From positions 74,164-138,163 of the forward strand of contig NZ_PNHQ01000003.1 in the NCBI RefSeq assembly GCF_002871935.1: a stretch of DNA of 64,000 nucleotides, written 5' to 3'. Origin of the DNA: Aerococcus viridans (GTDB lineage Bacteria > Bacillota > Bacilli > Lactobacillales > Aerococcaceae). The notes beneath the pieces are model-generated. The model searched no databases, had not been told where the DNA came from, and worked only from the letters and a program-made list of their open reading frames with translations. Shown one piece after another: positions 15,336 to 25,278 of this stretch (its first letter is position 1; each line of letters opens with the position of its first letter). Both the position numbers and the translations under genes were made by a program.

Positions 15336-17492
15336 CTAATCTTCTACATTTGAACTTTCACGTTGGCTAGATGATGAACTAGCACTTGATGATGAACTTG
15401 ATGCTGAAGAACTTGAACTACTGTTAGATGATGAAGATGAACTCTCATCATCATCTTCATCATTATCATCATTGGATGATGAGCTTCGAGATGAAGACGA
15501 AGTTGAAGAGCTTGATGAGCTTGATGAACTTGATACTGGTTCTGGTCCATCAGACATCACAATATATAATTCATCTCCTGCTACAAATTCCGTACCTGGT
15601 GTAATGGATTGGGAGATCATCACACCATCCGGTACCCATCCTGAATATTGTGAATCAAATGAAACAATCAAACCATTTGATTCAGCATATTGTTGAATTG
15701 ACGCTCTGTTCCAACCAGATAAATCAGCCATCGTAAAGGTTTCAACTCCAGCAGAAACCACAAAATTGATCGTTGTTTCACCAGGTATAACGGCTTCACC
15801 TTGTTCGATAGATTGACTCAAGATGTTGCCTGCTTCAACGGAATCAGAGTAGTCTTCTTCTTGGGTGACGGTAAAACCTAAAGCTGTTAATTCTTTTTCA
15901 ATTTTCGTAAATGGTTGCCCAGTATAATCCTTTACTTCATAAGGCTCAGGACCTTTGGAAATATTGACGTCAACTGCCGTATCATGTTTTACTTCTGTAT
16001 TTGCTGATGGACTTGAATTGATCACACGACCAACTTCAACTTCTTCATCATAAACTTCCGTGACATCTCCTAAAACTAAATCTAAACTTTCTAAAGTTAA
16101 AGATGCCTCTTGCTCTGTCATACCCGCTAAGTCAGGTACAGCAATATTACGACCGGCCATATAGTTAAAACCAAGGAAAGCAATTAAAATAAGTCCGACA
16201 ATCACGCCAGCAATAATGGCAAGTGGTTTACGACTTTTCGGCTGTTTATGACTTGCTTTTCCAACTTTTTGATTCGATTGACTTGTTGGCTGGTTGCCAT
16301 CGCCATTATCGCTACTATTCTCACTGGTGGTTGGAGATGGTTCTGAGTGTAAATCATCAACACTACCTGTATTTTCAGCAGCTTTTGCCGTTCCTTGACC
16401 CGCTAAGGCAGCGCCAGCTAAACCAGCGCTCGCAGCCAAGCCACCCTTATCAGAAATATCATATTCATCTGAATCATCTAAAACAGTATCTTCATCATTT
16501 TCATCTGTCGTACCCGGATCTGTATCGTCATCAACTGCTTTTTCACCAGCTGCCAGTAACTGTTCTTCATCGGACTCTGCTAGACGCATTTGATTTTCGA
16601 TATCTTCCTTGGCCATGACAATCGTTTCATTGGCCATGTTAGCTGGGACGAATACGGGCTCATTCTTCCGGTTATCAGAAAAGACTGTTTCTAGGTCGTC
16701 GATCATTTCTTGTGCCGTTTGATAACGAGCAGATGGTTCTTTAGCTGTTGCTTTGGCCACTACATTCATTAGACTTTGCGGCACATCATCCCGGTAGGCT
16801 TCGATTGGTGGCAGTGGCTCTTGGAAATGTTTTAAGGCAATGGAGACAGCTGATTCACCGTCAAATGGCACACGACCTGTGAGCATTTCAAATAAAACCA
16901 CACCTAATGCGTAAATATCTGAGAGACTGGTTGCCATTGAACCACGTGCTTGCTCTGGTGATAGGTAATGAACAGAACCAATAATCGAATTGGTTTGGGT
17001 AATACTGGTTTCAGAAGTCACCATAGCAATCCCAAAGTCCATAATTTTAATTGTACCATCATGGTTGACCATAATATTTTGTGGTTTTAAATCCCGATGG
17101 ACAATACCGATATTATGGGCAGCTTGGACCCCTGATAAGATTTGAATCATCAAGTTTTGGATAATATCTACTGGAATGGGATGATTTTCACGGATATAAG
17201 CTTTTAAGTCCAAACCGTCCACATATTCCATGACGATAAACTTACCTTCTTCGTCTTCACCAACGTCAAATAAACTGACTACGTTTGGATGGTTTAATTC
17301 TGACACAGATAAGGCTTCACGCTCAAATCGTTTGGTGGCATCCATGGCATCTGTTTTCCCTACACGCAAGAACTTGATGGCTACATCACGCGCTAAAATA
17401 GGGTCGTAACCAAGGTATACATCCGCCATACCACCTGAACCAATATGGTTCACAATTTCATAGCGTTCATCAATGATTTGACCAGATTTCAT
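15336..17492 (-). CDS. prkC: Ser/Thr protein kinase with PASTA domains (PrkC/StkP), Ser-rich C-terminal tail
   Basis: A 718-residue membrane kinase. The kinase domain spans about 10-275 with GSGGMA (18-23), VHRDLKPQN (131-139) and DFG (152-154). An acidic juxtamembrane linker (300-422) leads to one transmembrane helix (423-445). Three PASTA domains follow (about 450-514, 516-582, 585-647), which bind muropeptides or lipid II outside the cell. The end (653-718) is nearly pure serine broken by an acidic NDDNDEDDDE island, which is not usual for PrkC. It overlaps prpC by one base, so kinase and phosphatase are co-translated. Confidence 0.95.
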   Translation of the reverse strand: MKSGQIIDERYEIVNHIGSGGMADVYLGYDPILARDVAIKFLRVGKTDAMDATKRFEREALSVSELNHPNVVSLFDVGEDEEGKFIVMEYVDGLDLKAYIRENHPIPVDIIQNLMIQILSGVQAAHNIGIVHRDLKPQNIMVNHDGTIKIMDFGIAMVTSETSITQTNSIIGSVHYLSPEQARGSMATSLSDIYALGVVLFEMLTGRVPFDGESAVSIALKHFQEPLPPIEAYRDDVPQSLMNVVAKATAKEPSARYQTAQEMIDDLETVFSDNRKNEPVFVPANMANETIVMAKEDIENQMRLAESDEEQLLAAGEKAVDDDTDPGTTDENDEDTVLDDSDEYDISDKGGLAASAGLAGAALAGQGTAKAAENTGSVDDLHSEPSPTTSENSSDNGDGNQPTSQSNQKVGKASHKQPKSRKPLAIIAGVIVGLILIAFLGFNYMAGRNIAVPDLAGMTEQEASLTLESLDLVLGDVTEVYDEEVEVGRVINSSPSANTEVKHDTAVDVNISKGPEPYEVKDYTGQPFTKIEKELTALGFTVTQEEDYSDSVEAGNILSQSIEQGEAVIPGETTINFVVSAGVETFTMADLSGWNRASIQQYAESNGLIVSFDSQYSGWVPDGVMISQSITPGTEFVAGDELYIVMSDGPEPVSSSSSSSSSSTSSSSRSSSSNDDNDEDDDESSSSSSNSSSSSSASSSSSSASSSSSQRESSNVED

Positions 17493-18295
17493 TAGATTTC
17501 ACCTCTTTCATTTTTAATGTCATGTGCGTATGTTTCTTCCTGTTTTAAATTTGCTTGTATTCTATGTGCGACAACCACCGAAACATTGTCTCGGCCTCCA
17601 TGGTCGTTGGCAAGCGCAATTAATTGATCTGCTTTTGCTTCAATAGTAAGACTTGTATCACTCAAAATAGTCAAAGCCTCTTTTTCCTCAATCATATCGG
17701 TTAAGCCGTCTGAACATAATAATAATGTTTCACCTAATAAAAAGTCCACAACTTCAATATCTACTTCAACATCAGCAGCAATACCCACTGCCCGGGTCAC
17801 GATATTCTTTTGCGGATGTACCTCTGCTTCTTCTTTCGTAATCATATCCATATCTAATAATTCTTGGACAAATGAATGGTCTTTAGTAATTTGTTTAAAT
17901 GCATCCACTTGATGGATATAAATACGTGAATCCCCTACATGGGCTAAAACCACTTGTGCCAAATCTTCTAATGGCACAGCTGCAACGATTGTTGTCCCCA
18001 TACCTGATAAATCATGGTATTGGTTGGCTTTGTCAAATATATGGGCATTGGCTGCCTTGATTTGGTCGGTTAACCAATCAGAAATGATATGGGCATCTGT
18101 CAAGTTTTCAGTGCTTTCCCAAGCATGTCCTACATGATAAATAGCCATTTCGGAAGCAACATCTCCTGCATTATGACCACCCATCCCATCACAAAGTAAT
18201 AAGATAGCTACTTGGTCTTGATTGTAAAAAACGCCCACTTGGTCCTGATTTTGTTTTCGTTCAACACCGACATCAGTTTTGCTTGCGATTTCCAT
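17492..18295 (-). CDS. prpC: PP2C-family protein phosphatase (Stp/PrpC)
   Basis: A 267-residue PPM phosphatase with the metal-binding blocks LLLCDGMGGHNAGDVASE (about 33-50), HVGDSRIY, LLLCSDGLTDMI and GGRDNVSVVV. It removes phosphate from targets of the partner kinase encoded immediately downstream (stop and start share a base). It follows rsmB by 20 bases, giving the common fmt-rsmB-prpC-prkC order. Confidence 0.95.
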   Translation of the reverse strand: MEIASKTDVGVERKQNQDQVGVFYNQDQVAILLLCDGMGGHNAGDVASEMAIYHVGHAWESTENLTDAHIISDWLTDQIKAANAHIFDKANQYHDLSGMGTTIVAAVPLEDLAQVVLAHVGDSRIYIHQVDAFKQITKDHSFVQELLDMDMITKEEAEVHPQKNIVTRAVGIAADVEVDIEVVDFLLGETLLLCSDGLTDMIEEKEALTILSDTSLTIEAKADQLIALANDHGGRDNVSVVVAHRIQANLKQEETYAHDIKNERGEI

Positions 18296-18314
18296 GTATG
18301 CTCACTTTCCTTCG

Positions 18315-19763
18315 CTAGTTTTTTTCAAAGCTGGCGATAAAGAAACCATCAGACATATAGGTATGCGGTAAGATTTCAATCGTTCCATCTTTACCTATTG
18401 ACTGATCAAGATTATCTCGCCAATGTTTAAATGATTTCAATGTTAGGTCTGGATGTTGGTCTAAGATGGCTTTGACCACATCTTCATTTTCTTCTTTTGT
18501 AATTGTACATGTTGAATAGGTAATCACGCCACCCTTTTTCAATAAAGGTAATGCTTGATTCATAATTGTTACTTGAATGTCATGTAAGGCATCCAAATCT
18601 TGTAATGTTTTATGGTATTTCGTATCCGGTTTACGACGGAATAGGCCAACACCTGAACATGGTGCGTCGATTAAAATCTTGTCAAAGCTTCTTGGTTCGC
18701 TACCATTCGCCCCGAAACGCTCTTGTAATTTTGTTGCATCTTGGTGGAGAATTTCTACCTGGTCAGCTACCTGCATCCGGTCGACATTTTCTTGAATGAG
18801 TGGCAATTTATTTTCTGCTATATCACAAGCTATCACATGACCAGTTTGGCCAACGGCTTCAGCGATTTGCACCGTCTTCCCGCCTGGTGCGGCGCAGGCA
18901 TCTAAGACGGTTTCGCCTACTTGTGGGTTCAAAGCCTCTACATCCAGCAGTGCTGATTCATCTTGAATGGTGATTTCTCCGTTCATAAATAAGGATGAAT
19001 GAGCTGGATTCCCCTTAAGTACCCGTAAGGCAAATGGTGATATGGGACTAGGTGATACTATATACCCTTCTCTTTCTAATATCTTTTGATACTCAGCCAT
19101 CTTTTCGGTGTTTAAATGATTTAATCTATTATTTGCACGTACCGTAATAAAAGGCGTTTGATTTAATGAATTTGCTAACTTCTCCGCTTCTACTAAACCA
19201 AAACGATCCACAAAGTAATCTACCCAAACAGGCGGTAATGAAGCTTGTAGCGTTAAGCGTTCTTTGGGATCCGTTTTCGTATGAATAAAGTCAGCCATGG
19301 TTTCATAACGACGGGTAAAATTCCGTAAGACCCCATTGGCAAACTTAGCTAACGTTTGGTTGCCACGTTTTCGTACAATCCGTACTGCTTCGTCAACAAC
19401 GGCATAATTTGGAATGTGATCTAAATAATACATCTGGTAAGCTGAGACCACTAACAATGACCAAAGCCATGGTTTCACCTTATTGGGTTTTGCCACAAAA
19501 TCGCGTACAAAAGCATCTAATGTATAGTAATTTTGTACGGAGCCATAAACCAAATTCGTATATAAATTCCGGTCTGTTTCGATTACAGCTTCAGACGTCA
19601 ACACGCGATTGACTTCTTGGTTGATAAATTGGTTGTGACGTATAATTTGATTCACTGATGCCATCGCTTGAAAACGTGCTGATAATTTTAAAGGGGTTTT
19701 ATCCCCCTTGGTATGGTCTCCCTTACGTGCATCTGACCCTGGTTGTGCTTGATTATTCGCCAT
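18315..19763 (-). CDS. rsmB: 16S rRNA (cytosine-967 C5)-methyltransferase
   Basis: A 482-residue RsmB: NusB-like RNA-binding domain (about 27-160, with YTLDAFVRDF and VVDEAVRIVRKRG), then the Rossmann methyltransferase with DACAAPGGKT (SAM site), LIDAPCSGVG and the catalytic-cysteine block VITYSTCTITKEEN. An N-terminal polar stretch of about 25 residues precedes the fold. It overlaps fmt by 11 bases, so it is translated in coupling with it. Confidence 0.95.
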   Translation of the reverse strand: MANNQAQPGSDARKGDHTKGDKTPLKLSARFQAMASVNQIIRHNQFINQEVNRVLTSEAVIETDRNLYTNLVYGSVQNYYTLDAFVRDFVAKPNKVKPWLWSLLVVSAYQMYYLDHIPNYAVVDEAVRIVRKRGNQTLAKFANGVLRNFTRRYETMADFIHTKTDPKERLTLQASLPPVWVDYFVDRFGLVEAEKLANSLNQTPFITVRANNRLNHLNTEKMAEYQKILEREGYIVSPSPISPFALRVLKGNPAHSSLFMNGEITIQDESALLDVEALNPQVGETVLDACAAPGGKTVQIAEAVGQTGHVIACDIAENKLPLIQENVDRMQVADQVEILHQDATKLQERFGANGSEPRSFDKILIDAPCSGVGLFRRKPDTKYHKTLQDLDALHDIQVTIMNQALPLLKKGGVITYSTCTITKEENEDVVKAILDQHPDLTLKSFKHWRDNLDQSIGKDGTIEILPHTYMSDGFFIASFEKN

Positions 19764-20733
19764 CTGCTACCTCCACCTGGTCAAATGTATCACCAACTGT
19801 TAAATTCCCTGCACCACCATTAATAAATGAAGCCACATCCATTTGTTTTTTACCTGCTGGTTGCAATTGCTCAATAGCTAAGACAGTTTGCTTACCAGTT
19901 GCTACCCAAAATTGCGCCGGTTTCTTTTGAATCTTAATGATTGTACCTGGTTTCGCTTCACTCGTTTCTTCGTCAAGTGCTTTCACCTGCCAAATTTTCC
20001 AACGTTGACCATTCACCTTTGTATGGGCAACAGGCCAAGCATTAAAAGCGCGAACTTGGTTTTCTATTTGTCTCGCTTCTTGATGCCAATCGATTTGTTC
20101 TTGTTGGCTCGTAATATTTGGGGAAAAGGTCGCTTCTTCCTCAACTTGGGCCTGCGGTTCAATTTCACCGGCAAATAATTTCGGTAGTGTGTCGATTAAT
20201 AGGTCTGTCCCTGCAAGTGACAATTTATCAAACATCGTGGCCACTGTGTCATCGCTTTCGATAGGTACGACTACCTGCGTTAAGATATCCCCTGCGTCCA
20301 TTTTCTTCACCATCCGCATGATGGTAACGCCTGTTTCCTTATCCCCATTCCAAATGGCATAGTGAACTGGTGCACCACCACGGTATTTAGGTAATAATGA
20401 TGCGTGAACATTTACCGCACCGTATTTTGGTGCATTTAAAATACTAGTTGGTAGAAATTGACCAAAAGCAGCCGTTACAATTAAATCGATGTTATCCGCT
20501 AATAGGTCTTTTACTTCTTGGTCTTGTCCAATTTTTTCTGGTTGATAAACGGGAATATGGTGTTTTAATGCAGCTTCTTTAACGGGTGACGGTGTTAATT
20601 TCCGTTTACGCCCTACTGGACGATCGGGCTGTGTCACCACGGCCACCAATCCATATTCGTCCTTTTTTTCAACGAGTGCTTCTAATATATTTACTGAAAA
20701 TGCGGGTGTCCCCATAAATACAATACGTTTCAA
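19753..20733 (-). CDS. fmt: Methionyl-tRNA formyltransferase
   Basis: A 326-residue Fmt formylates initiator Met-tRNA. Marks: KRIVFMGTPAFSVNIL at the N-terminus, AAFGQFLP, and the catalytic NVHASLLPKYRGGAPVHYAI near residue 108, with the C-terminal OB domain after residue 205. The start is TTG at 20733, placed 5 bases after AAAGGAGA; an upstream ATG at 20823 would add 30 residues with no family match and no ribosome site. It lies 123 bases after priA. Confidence 0.93.
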   Translation of the reverse strand: MKRIVFMGTPAFSVNILEALVEKKDEYGLVAVVTQPDRPVGRKRKLTPSPVKEAALKHHIPVYQPEKIGQDQEVKDLLADNIDLIVTAAFGQFLPTSILNAPKYGAVNVHASLLPKYRGGAPVHYAIWNGDKETGVTIMRMVKKMDAGDILTQVVVPIESDDTVATMFDKLSLAGTDLLIDTLPKLFAGEIEPQAQVEEEATFSPNITSQQEQIDWHQEARQIENQVRAFNAWPVAHTKVNGQRWKIWQVKALDEETSEAKPGTIIKIQKKPAQFWVATGKQTVLAIEQLQPAGKKQMDVASFINGGAGNLTVGDTFDQVEVADGE

Positions 20734-20856
20734 ATGTGTCTCCTTTAAATAAATCCTGTGCTTTTGTCCTATTATACCATTATTTCTATACCAATATTTC
20801 AAGCTGAGATTTTCTCTGATCAACGTTAGATTTCGCTTGAAATTACTTGCCCTCTT

Positions 20857-23274
20857 TTACATAAAGCTCTGTGGGTCTACGTCAATGGATACGTAAATTT
20901 TATCCTTAGCCCAATCTTGCGCCTTGTCTTGAATGACTTGTAAAACAGCTTGGATATCTTGATTGCCTCGGTGCTGGTACAAGAGTTGGTAATAGTATTG
21001 ATTATTGATTCTTGAAATAGTTGACTGAGCGGGGCCAATTACCTTAGTCCCTTGAATATCGGCCTGTTGTAAAATACTAGCTACCTTAGCGGCTGTTACC
21101 TGGGTGGTATGGTCATCAAAATTCGAAATGGTAAAGCGAACCGTATAATAATACGGCGAATACTGGTTGCGTTTCCGGTATTGCATTTCCGTTTGATAAA
21201 AGCGGTCATAATGATGATCTTTAGCCAAGGTTAAGGCATAGTGGTCTGGATTATAAGTTTGAATCAACACTTGCCCATCTAGGTCTCCTCGCCCTGCCCG
21301 TCCAGACATTTGGGTCAAGAGCTGAAAAGTCCGTTCGGCTGCCCTAAAATCCGGTAAATAGAGCGTCGTATCGGCGTTGATGATGCCTACTAAAGTAATA
21401 TTTGGAAAGTCTAATCCCTTCGCAATCATCTGAGTACCTAATAAAATATCAGCTTTCTTATTTGCAATTTGCTTTAATAGCCGTTCATGACTCCCTTTAC
21501 GTCGAGTAGTATCCATATCCATCCGGACCACGGTTTTATTTGGGAACAGCTCATGGATTTCTTGCTCCACCTTTTCTGTTCCCGTACCAAATTCTCTTAA
21601 GTGCGTTTGCCCACAATCTGGACAACGCTGTGGTCTTGCTTCATTGTAGCCACAATAATGACATTGCAATTGCTTGTCGTGGTAGTGATAAGTCAGTGAT
21701 ACATCACAATTTGGACATTGGAAGGTATACCCACAGTCCCTACATTGCATGAAATTAGCGAAACCACGCCGGTTTAACATCAAAGCCACCTGTTCACCAC
21801 GATCCATTGTAGCCTGCATTTGATCACGTAATTGCCTAGAAAATTGATAATAATTTTTGTGCTTAAATTCTTCACGCATATCAATAATTTTAACAGGCGG
21901 TAGTGGCTTTTGATTTGACCGCTCAGGCATTTCAAGCAGTTGATAAACGCCATTTTGAGCGCGTGCCCTAGATTCTAGACTAGGGGTTGCTGATCCTAGA
22001 ATTACTGGCGAATGATGGTAAGTCGCACGCCATTTGGCTACTTCCCTTGCATGATAGCGAGGATTATCTGACTGTTTGTAGGTTGCTTCATGTTCTTCAT
22101 CCAAAATAATCAACCCGATATTTTCTAGTGGGGCAAATATAGACGACCGCGCTCCAACGGCGATTTTAGCCTGGCCATTTTTTAATTTGCGCCACTCATC
22201 AAAGTGTTCCCCAGTGGATAATTGACTGTGTAAAACCGCTACTTGATTACCAAAGCGACTCTTCAACCGATTGACCATTTGCGGCGTTAAAGAAATTTCT
22301 GGTACCAGTAAAATGGCGTCTTTACCTATATCTAATGCTTCTTGAATCAATTGCAAGTAAACTTCTGTCTTTCCTGACCCTGTTACCCCTTGAAGTAAGA
22401 ATACTTCGTCTGCATGGTTATCTATGGCTTGTTTCACCGCATTAAAGGCAATTTCTTGTTGGGTCTGTAAGGGAAGCTTTTCGGATTTTTCAATCGCTAT
22501 GTCTGCATAAGGATCACGGTTTACTTGTTGGTCGTATAGTTTCAGCCAACCCTTTTCACTCCCCACTTTTAAGGTAGCTGTATGCAAATCAAATTCATCT
22601 CGTAAGTATTTAACAGGTACTTTCTTCCCGTCCAGCTCCATTAATACTTCCACCAAGGCAAGCTGTTTCTTAGCTGTTTTTCGAATGCTGGTGGCTTCTT
22701 CTTCTAGTTGGTCAAAATCCATCAAGGGTTGTACCCATTGTTGAGTTTTATAGCGCTTGCGGTCTTCTACCCGGTAGTCGATGGTGACGTGGCCTTTGTT
22801 CTTAAGGGCAATCAGCTCAGTGAGGACACCTTTTTTCTCTGCTTGTGACCAGGCGATTTCACTAAGGTCATCGAAGTAATGCTGGTGGTCAAGATAAGCT
22901 ATTTCAGGCGTTGGCAGGAAGAACTTTTCATAATTAACCTTGAGCAAGTTAGGCAACATGGTGTGATAGGCTTCAACTAAGAAAGAAAAATTTTGCTTGG
23001 CCATATCCTTCCCTAATTGCAACATTTCTTCATTTAATACTGGTTCGTCATCTAGCAGTGCCGTGATGGGTTTCAGTTCACCGGTAAAATCAGCCTCTTT
23101 TTTAGCTGGTGAAATGACATAACCCAAGAGGTTACGTTGGCCAAATGGCACCTGTACCCGCATGCCTGGTTGAATAATATTCACCATTTCTTCAGGGATT
23201 TGGTATTCAAAAGGATGGTCCGTCTGCATGGTGGGGACATCCACAATCACTTCTATCACATTTGCCGCTACCAT
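20857..23274 (-). CDS. priA: Primosomal replication restart helicase PriA
   Basis: An 805-residue SF2 helicase. The N-terminal DNA-binding domain begins VIEVIVDVPTMQTDHPFEY; Walker A is QGVTGSGKTEVYLQ, Walker B is LIILDEEHEATYKQ, and eight zinc cysteines form CRDCGYTFQCPNC ... CHYCG ... CPDCG. Helicase motifs GTEKVEQE and MSGRAGRGDLDG follow. The start is ATG 23274, 8 bases after AAAGGAGG; the ATG at 23301 lies upstream of this site. It restarts stalled forks by loading the primosome. Confidence 0.95.
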   Translation of the reverse strand: MVAANVIEVIVDVPTMQTDHPFEYQIPEEMVNIIQPGMRVQVPFGQRNLLGYVISPAKKEADFTGELKPITALLDDEPVLNEEMLQLGKDMAKQNFSFLVEAYHTMLPNLLKVNYEKFFLPTPEIAYLDHQHYFDDLSEIAWSQAEKKGVLTELIALKNKGHVTIDYRVEDRKRYKTQQWVQPLMDFDQLEEEATSIRKTAKKQLALVEVLMELDGKKVPVKYLRDEFDLHTATLKVGSEKGWLKLYDQQVNRDPYADIAIEKSEKLPLQTQQEIAFNAVKQAIDNHADEVFLLQGVTGSGKTEVYLQLIQEALDIGKDAILLVPEISLTPQMVNRLKSRFGNQVAVLHSQLSTGEHFDEWRKLKNGQAKIAVGARSSIFAPLENIGLIILDEEHEATYKQSDNPRYHAREVAKWRATYHHSPVILGSATPSLESRARAQNGVYQLLEMPERSNQKPLPPVKIIDMREEFKHKNYYQFSRQLRDQMQATMDRGEQVALMLNRRGFANFMQCRDCGYTFQCPNCDVSLTYHYHDKQLQCHYCGYNEARPQRCPDCGQTHLREFGTGTEKVEQEIHELFPNKTVVRMDMDTTRRKGSHERLLKQIANKKADILLGTQMIAKGLDFPNITLVGIINADTTLYLPDFRAAERTFQLLTQMSGRAGRGDLDGQVLIQTYNPDHYALTLAKDHHYDRFYQTEMQYRKRNQYSPYYYTVRFTISNFDDHTTQVTAAKVASILQQADIQGTKVIGPAQSTISRINNQYYYQLLYQHRGNQDIQAVLQVIQDKAQDWAKDKIYVSIDVDPQSFM

Positions 23275-23376
23275 TCCAGTCGCCTCCTTTATCGTATTCA
23301 TCTACCTATTGTATAATATTTGATTGCAATTTAACATTAATTGCCTGTGGTATACATTATTCTATTTATTTCGCAT

Positions 23377-23494
23377 ATTTGTTCGTTAATTTTATGAAAT
23401 TTTTAAGTTATTATTTTTCAAAACGTGTTATATGAGTTATTTACGAACATTATACATGAATCCTATTTACTTGTTCGTTAATTTAGCTTAGAAT
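23377..23494 (+). promoter_or_regulatory. guaD promoter with PurR-like boxes
   Basis: TTTACT (23466-23471), 17-base spacer and TAGAAT (23489-23494) form a promoter. Three CGAAC words in the PurBox context occur: TTTGTTCGTTAA at 23378-23389 (inverted), TTACGAACATTA at 23441-23452 (direct) and TTGTTCGTTAA at 23471-23481 (inverted, in the spacer). The last two face each other with 24 bases between CGAAC and GTTCG, close to the spacing of paired B. subtilis PurBoxes. Confidence 0.55.
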
Positions 23495-23531
23495 GACAAA
23501 GAAGCAATATTTTATTTAAAGGGAGCAAAAT

Positions 23532-24896
23532 ATGTTTGGATTAGAAAAAGCAATCGTAGGGACATTTTTTCATACGCCAGTATATGGTCGACTTGAATAC
23601 CAAAAAGATGCACTCATTACCATTAATCAAGATGGGGTAATCGATAGAATTGTACAGGCTGATGACGGGGATTATCTACCGCTCATTCAATTATTTGAAG
23701 AACGTGGCACTTTAATTCGCCTAACAGACAACCAATACTTGTTACCAGGTTTTATTGATACCCATATTCATGCCGCACAATGGCCGCAAGCGGGTATTGC
23801 ATTAGACGCCCCATTAGATGTTTGGTTAAATGAACATACCTTTCCATTAGAAGCTAAATATAACGATATCGACTTTGCCAAAGAAGTTTACACAGACTTA
23901 GTAAAGACCTTGCTGGCTCGTGGGACGACAACCGCTTTATATTTTGGCACCATTCATAAAGAAGCTTCTTTTGAATTGGTGAAGATTGCTGCAGAGAAAG
24001 GTCAACGCGCTTTAGTTGGGAAAGTAGTGATGGACGACCCACAAGCTAATCCTGATTTTTACCGAGATGCGTCAACAGCAAGCGCCTTAAAAGAAACTGA
24101 AGAATTCATCCAAGAAGTGACTGCCTTCGGGAAAGACGTTATCCAAGGTGTTTACCCTGTCGTAATGCCGCGCTTCGCCCCGTCTTGTACGGATGAAGCC
24201 TTGGCTGGTCTAGGCGCTTTAGCCAAAAAATATGATACCCATGTCCATACCCACTGTAGCGAAGGCCAATGGGAACATGATTTTACTTATGACCGCTTTG
24301 GTAAAACCGACACAGAAGCCCTTAGAGACTTTGGTTTATTCGGTAAAAAATCAGTGATGGCCCATTCTAATTTTATTAATGACAATGATGCCGCAATTTT
24401 TTCAGAAAACCAAACAGCGGTTGCCCACTGCCCGATTTTTAACGTTTATTTTGCGAATAGTATTATTCCTATTAAACACCTAAAAGAATTAAACGTACAA
24501 GTTGGGTTAGGAACGGATATTTCAGGTGGTTTCTCTCCTTCTTTATATGACGGGATTAAACAAGCTGTGATGAGTTCACGCCAATTAGAAGACGGGGTCG
24601 ATACGCGTTTACCACAAACTGAACGTGGTGTGCCAGATTCTCGCATTTCTATTGTAGAGGCCTTTTCTCTAGCAACGCTTGGTGGTGGTGAAGCGCTTGA
24701 CTTACCTATTGGTTTAATCAAAGAAGGGTATACAGCTGATTTCCAAGTTATTGATACGAAAGCCAAAGAAAACCCTATCCAAGGATTTGGTGTCTTTGAA
24801 GATCTAGAACAAATCTTTGAAAAAATCCTATACCTAGCTAACCCAGTTAATATCCAACAAGTATATGTCCAAGGGAAGCTAGTATTTGAAAAATAA
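23532..24896 (+). CDS. guaD: Guanine deaminase
   Basis: A 454-residue amidohydrolase of the TrzN/GuaD type: the metal-binding FIDTHIHAAQWPQAG (about residues 75-89), DVWLNEHTFPLE, HVHTHCSEGQWEHD (second metal His), MAHSNFINDND, VAHCPIFN (substrate block) and GTDISGGFSPS (catalytic Asp). It converts guanine to xanthine and ammonia. It breaks the priA-rpoZ-gmk order on the opposite strand, and the PurR-like boxes in front fit purine control. Shine-Dalgarno AAGGGAGC precedes ATG 23532. Confidence 0.93.
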   Translation: MFGLEKAIVGTFFHTPVYGRLEYQKDALITINQDGVIDRIVQADDGDYLPLIQLFEERGTLIRLTDNQYLLPGFIDTHIHAAQWPQAGIALDAPLDVWLNEHTFPLEAKYNDIDFAKEVYTDLVKTLLARGTTTALYFGTIHKEASFELVKIAAEKGQRALVGKVVMDDPQANPDFYRDASTASALKETEEFIQEVTAFGKDVIQGVYPVVMPRFAPSCTDEALAGLGALAKKYDTHVHTHCSEGQWEHDFTYDRFGKTDTEALRDFGLFGKKSVMAHSNFINDNDAAIFSENQTAVAHCPIFNVYFANSIIPIKHLKELNVQVGLGTDISGGFSPSLYDGIKQAVMSSRQLEDGVDTRLPQTERGVPDSRISIVEAFSLATLGGGEALDLPIGLIKEGYTADFQVIDTKAKENPIQGFGVFEDLEQIFEKILYLANPVNIQQVYVQGKLVFEK

Positions 24897-24910
24897 TCAT
24901 CCATTAATGA

Positions 24911-24946
24911 GAGGCGTGATTATCTTGATAGTTACACCTCTTTTTT
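24911..24946 (+). terminator. guaD terminator
   Basis: GAGGCGTGATTATC and GATAGTTACACCTC form an imperfect 14-bp stem followed by TTTTTT, 14 bases after the guaD stop. Confidence 0.85.
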
Positions 24947-25004
24947 CGCTGCTGTCATTCACTAGCTTTGGCTTAGTCACTTCAGATATCTAAATTACAT
25001 AAGC

Positions 25005-25034
25005 AAAAAACCAAGCAACGGGAAGCTACTTGGC
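25005..25034 (-). terminator. rpoZ terminator
   Basis: On the minus strand AGCCAAGTAGC ... TTGCTTGG forms a stem followed by TTTTTT (A-run 25005-25010 on the plus strand), 32 bases after the rpoZ stop. Confidence 0.75.
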
Positions 25035-25065
25035 TTAAAGAAGGTTATATTTATAAAAGGAATCT

Positions 25066-25278
25066 TTAGTTTTGTGATAAAGAATCTGGGTCAACCACTA
25101 AGTCGTTAGAAGCGATTTCTTCTAAAGCTTGACCTACATATGTAGGTGATTGGTATTCATTTAACATTGGATTTTTCTCAACTTGTAATTCAGTTGCGCG
25201 TTTTGCCGCAATGGACACTAATGAGTATTTTGAATCGATACGGTCTAATAATTTGTCAATTGATGGATAGATGATCAT
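25066..25278 (-). CDS. rpoZ: RNA polymerase omega subunit
   Basis: A 70-residue omega subunit: [28 protein letters not shown] is the conserved helix block, followed by [16 protein letters not shown]. It helps assemble the RNA polymerase core. Its ATG overlaps the gmk stop by 4 bases, the standard gmk-rpoZ pair. Confidence 0.95.
   Translation of the reverse strand: MIIYPSIDKLLDRIDSKYSLVSIAAKRATELQVEKNPMLNEYQSPTYVGQALEEIASNDLVVDPDSLSQN

Noticed and set aside
15344-15550. Second frame on the minus strand inside the prkC serine-rich tail
   Set aside because: It is a frame shadow of the repetitive TCA/TCT codons, with His/Gln/Leu-rich nonsense and no ribosome site of its own.
20734-20823. 30-residue N-terminal extension of Fmt
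   Set aside because: The TTG at 20733 follows a good Shine-Dalgarno and gives the usual KRIVFMGTP N-terminus.
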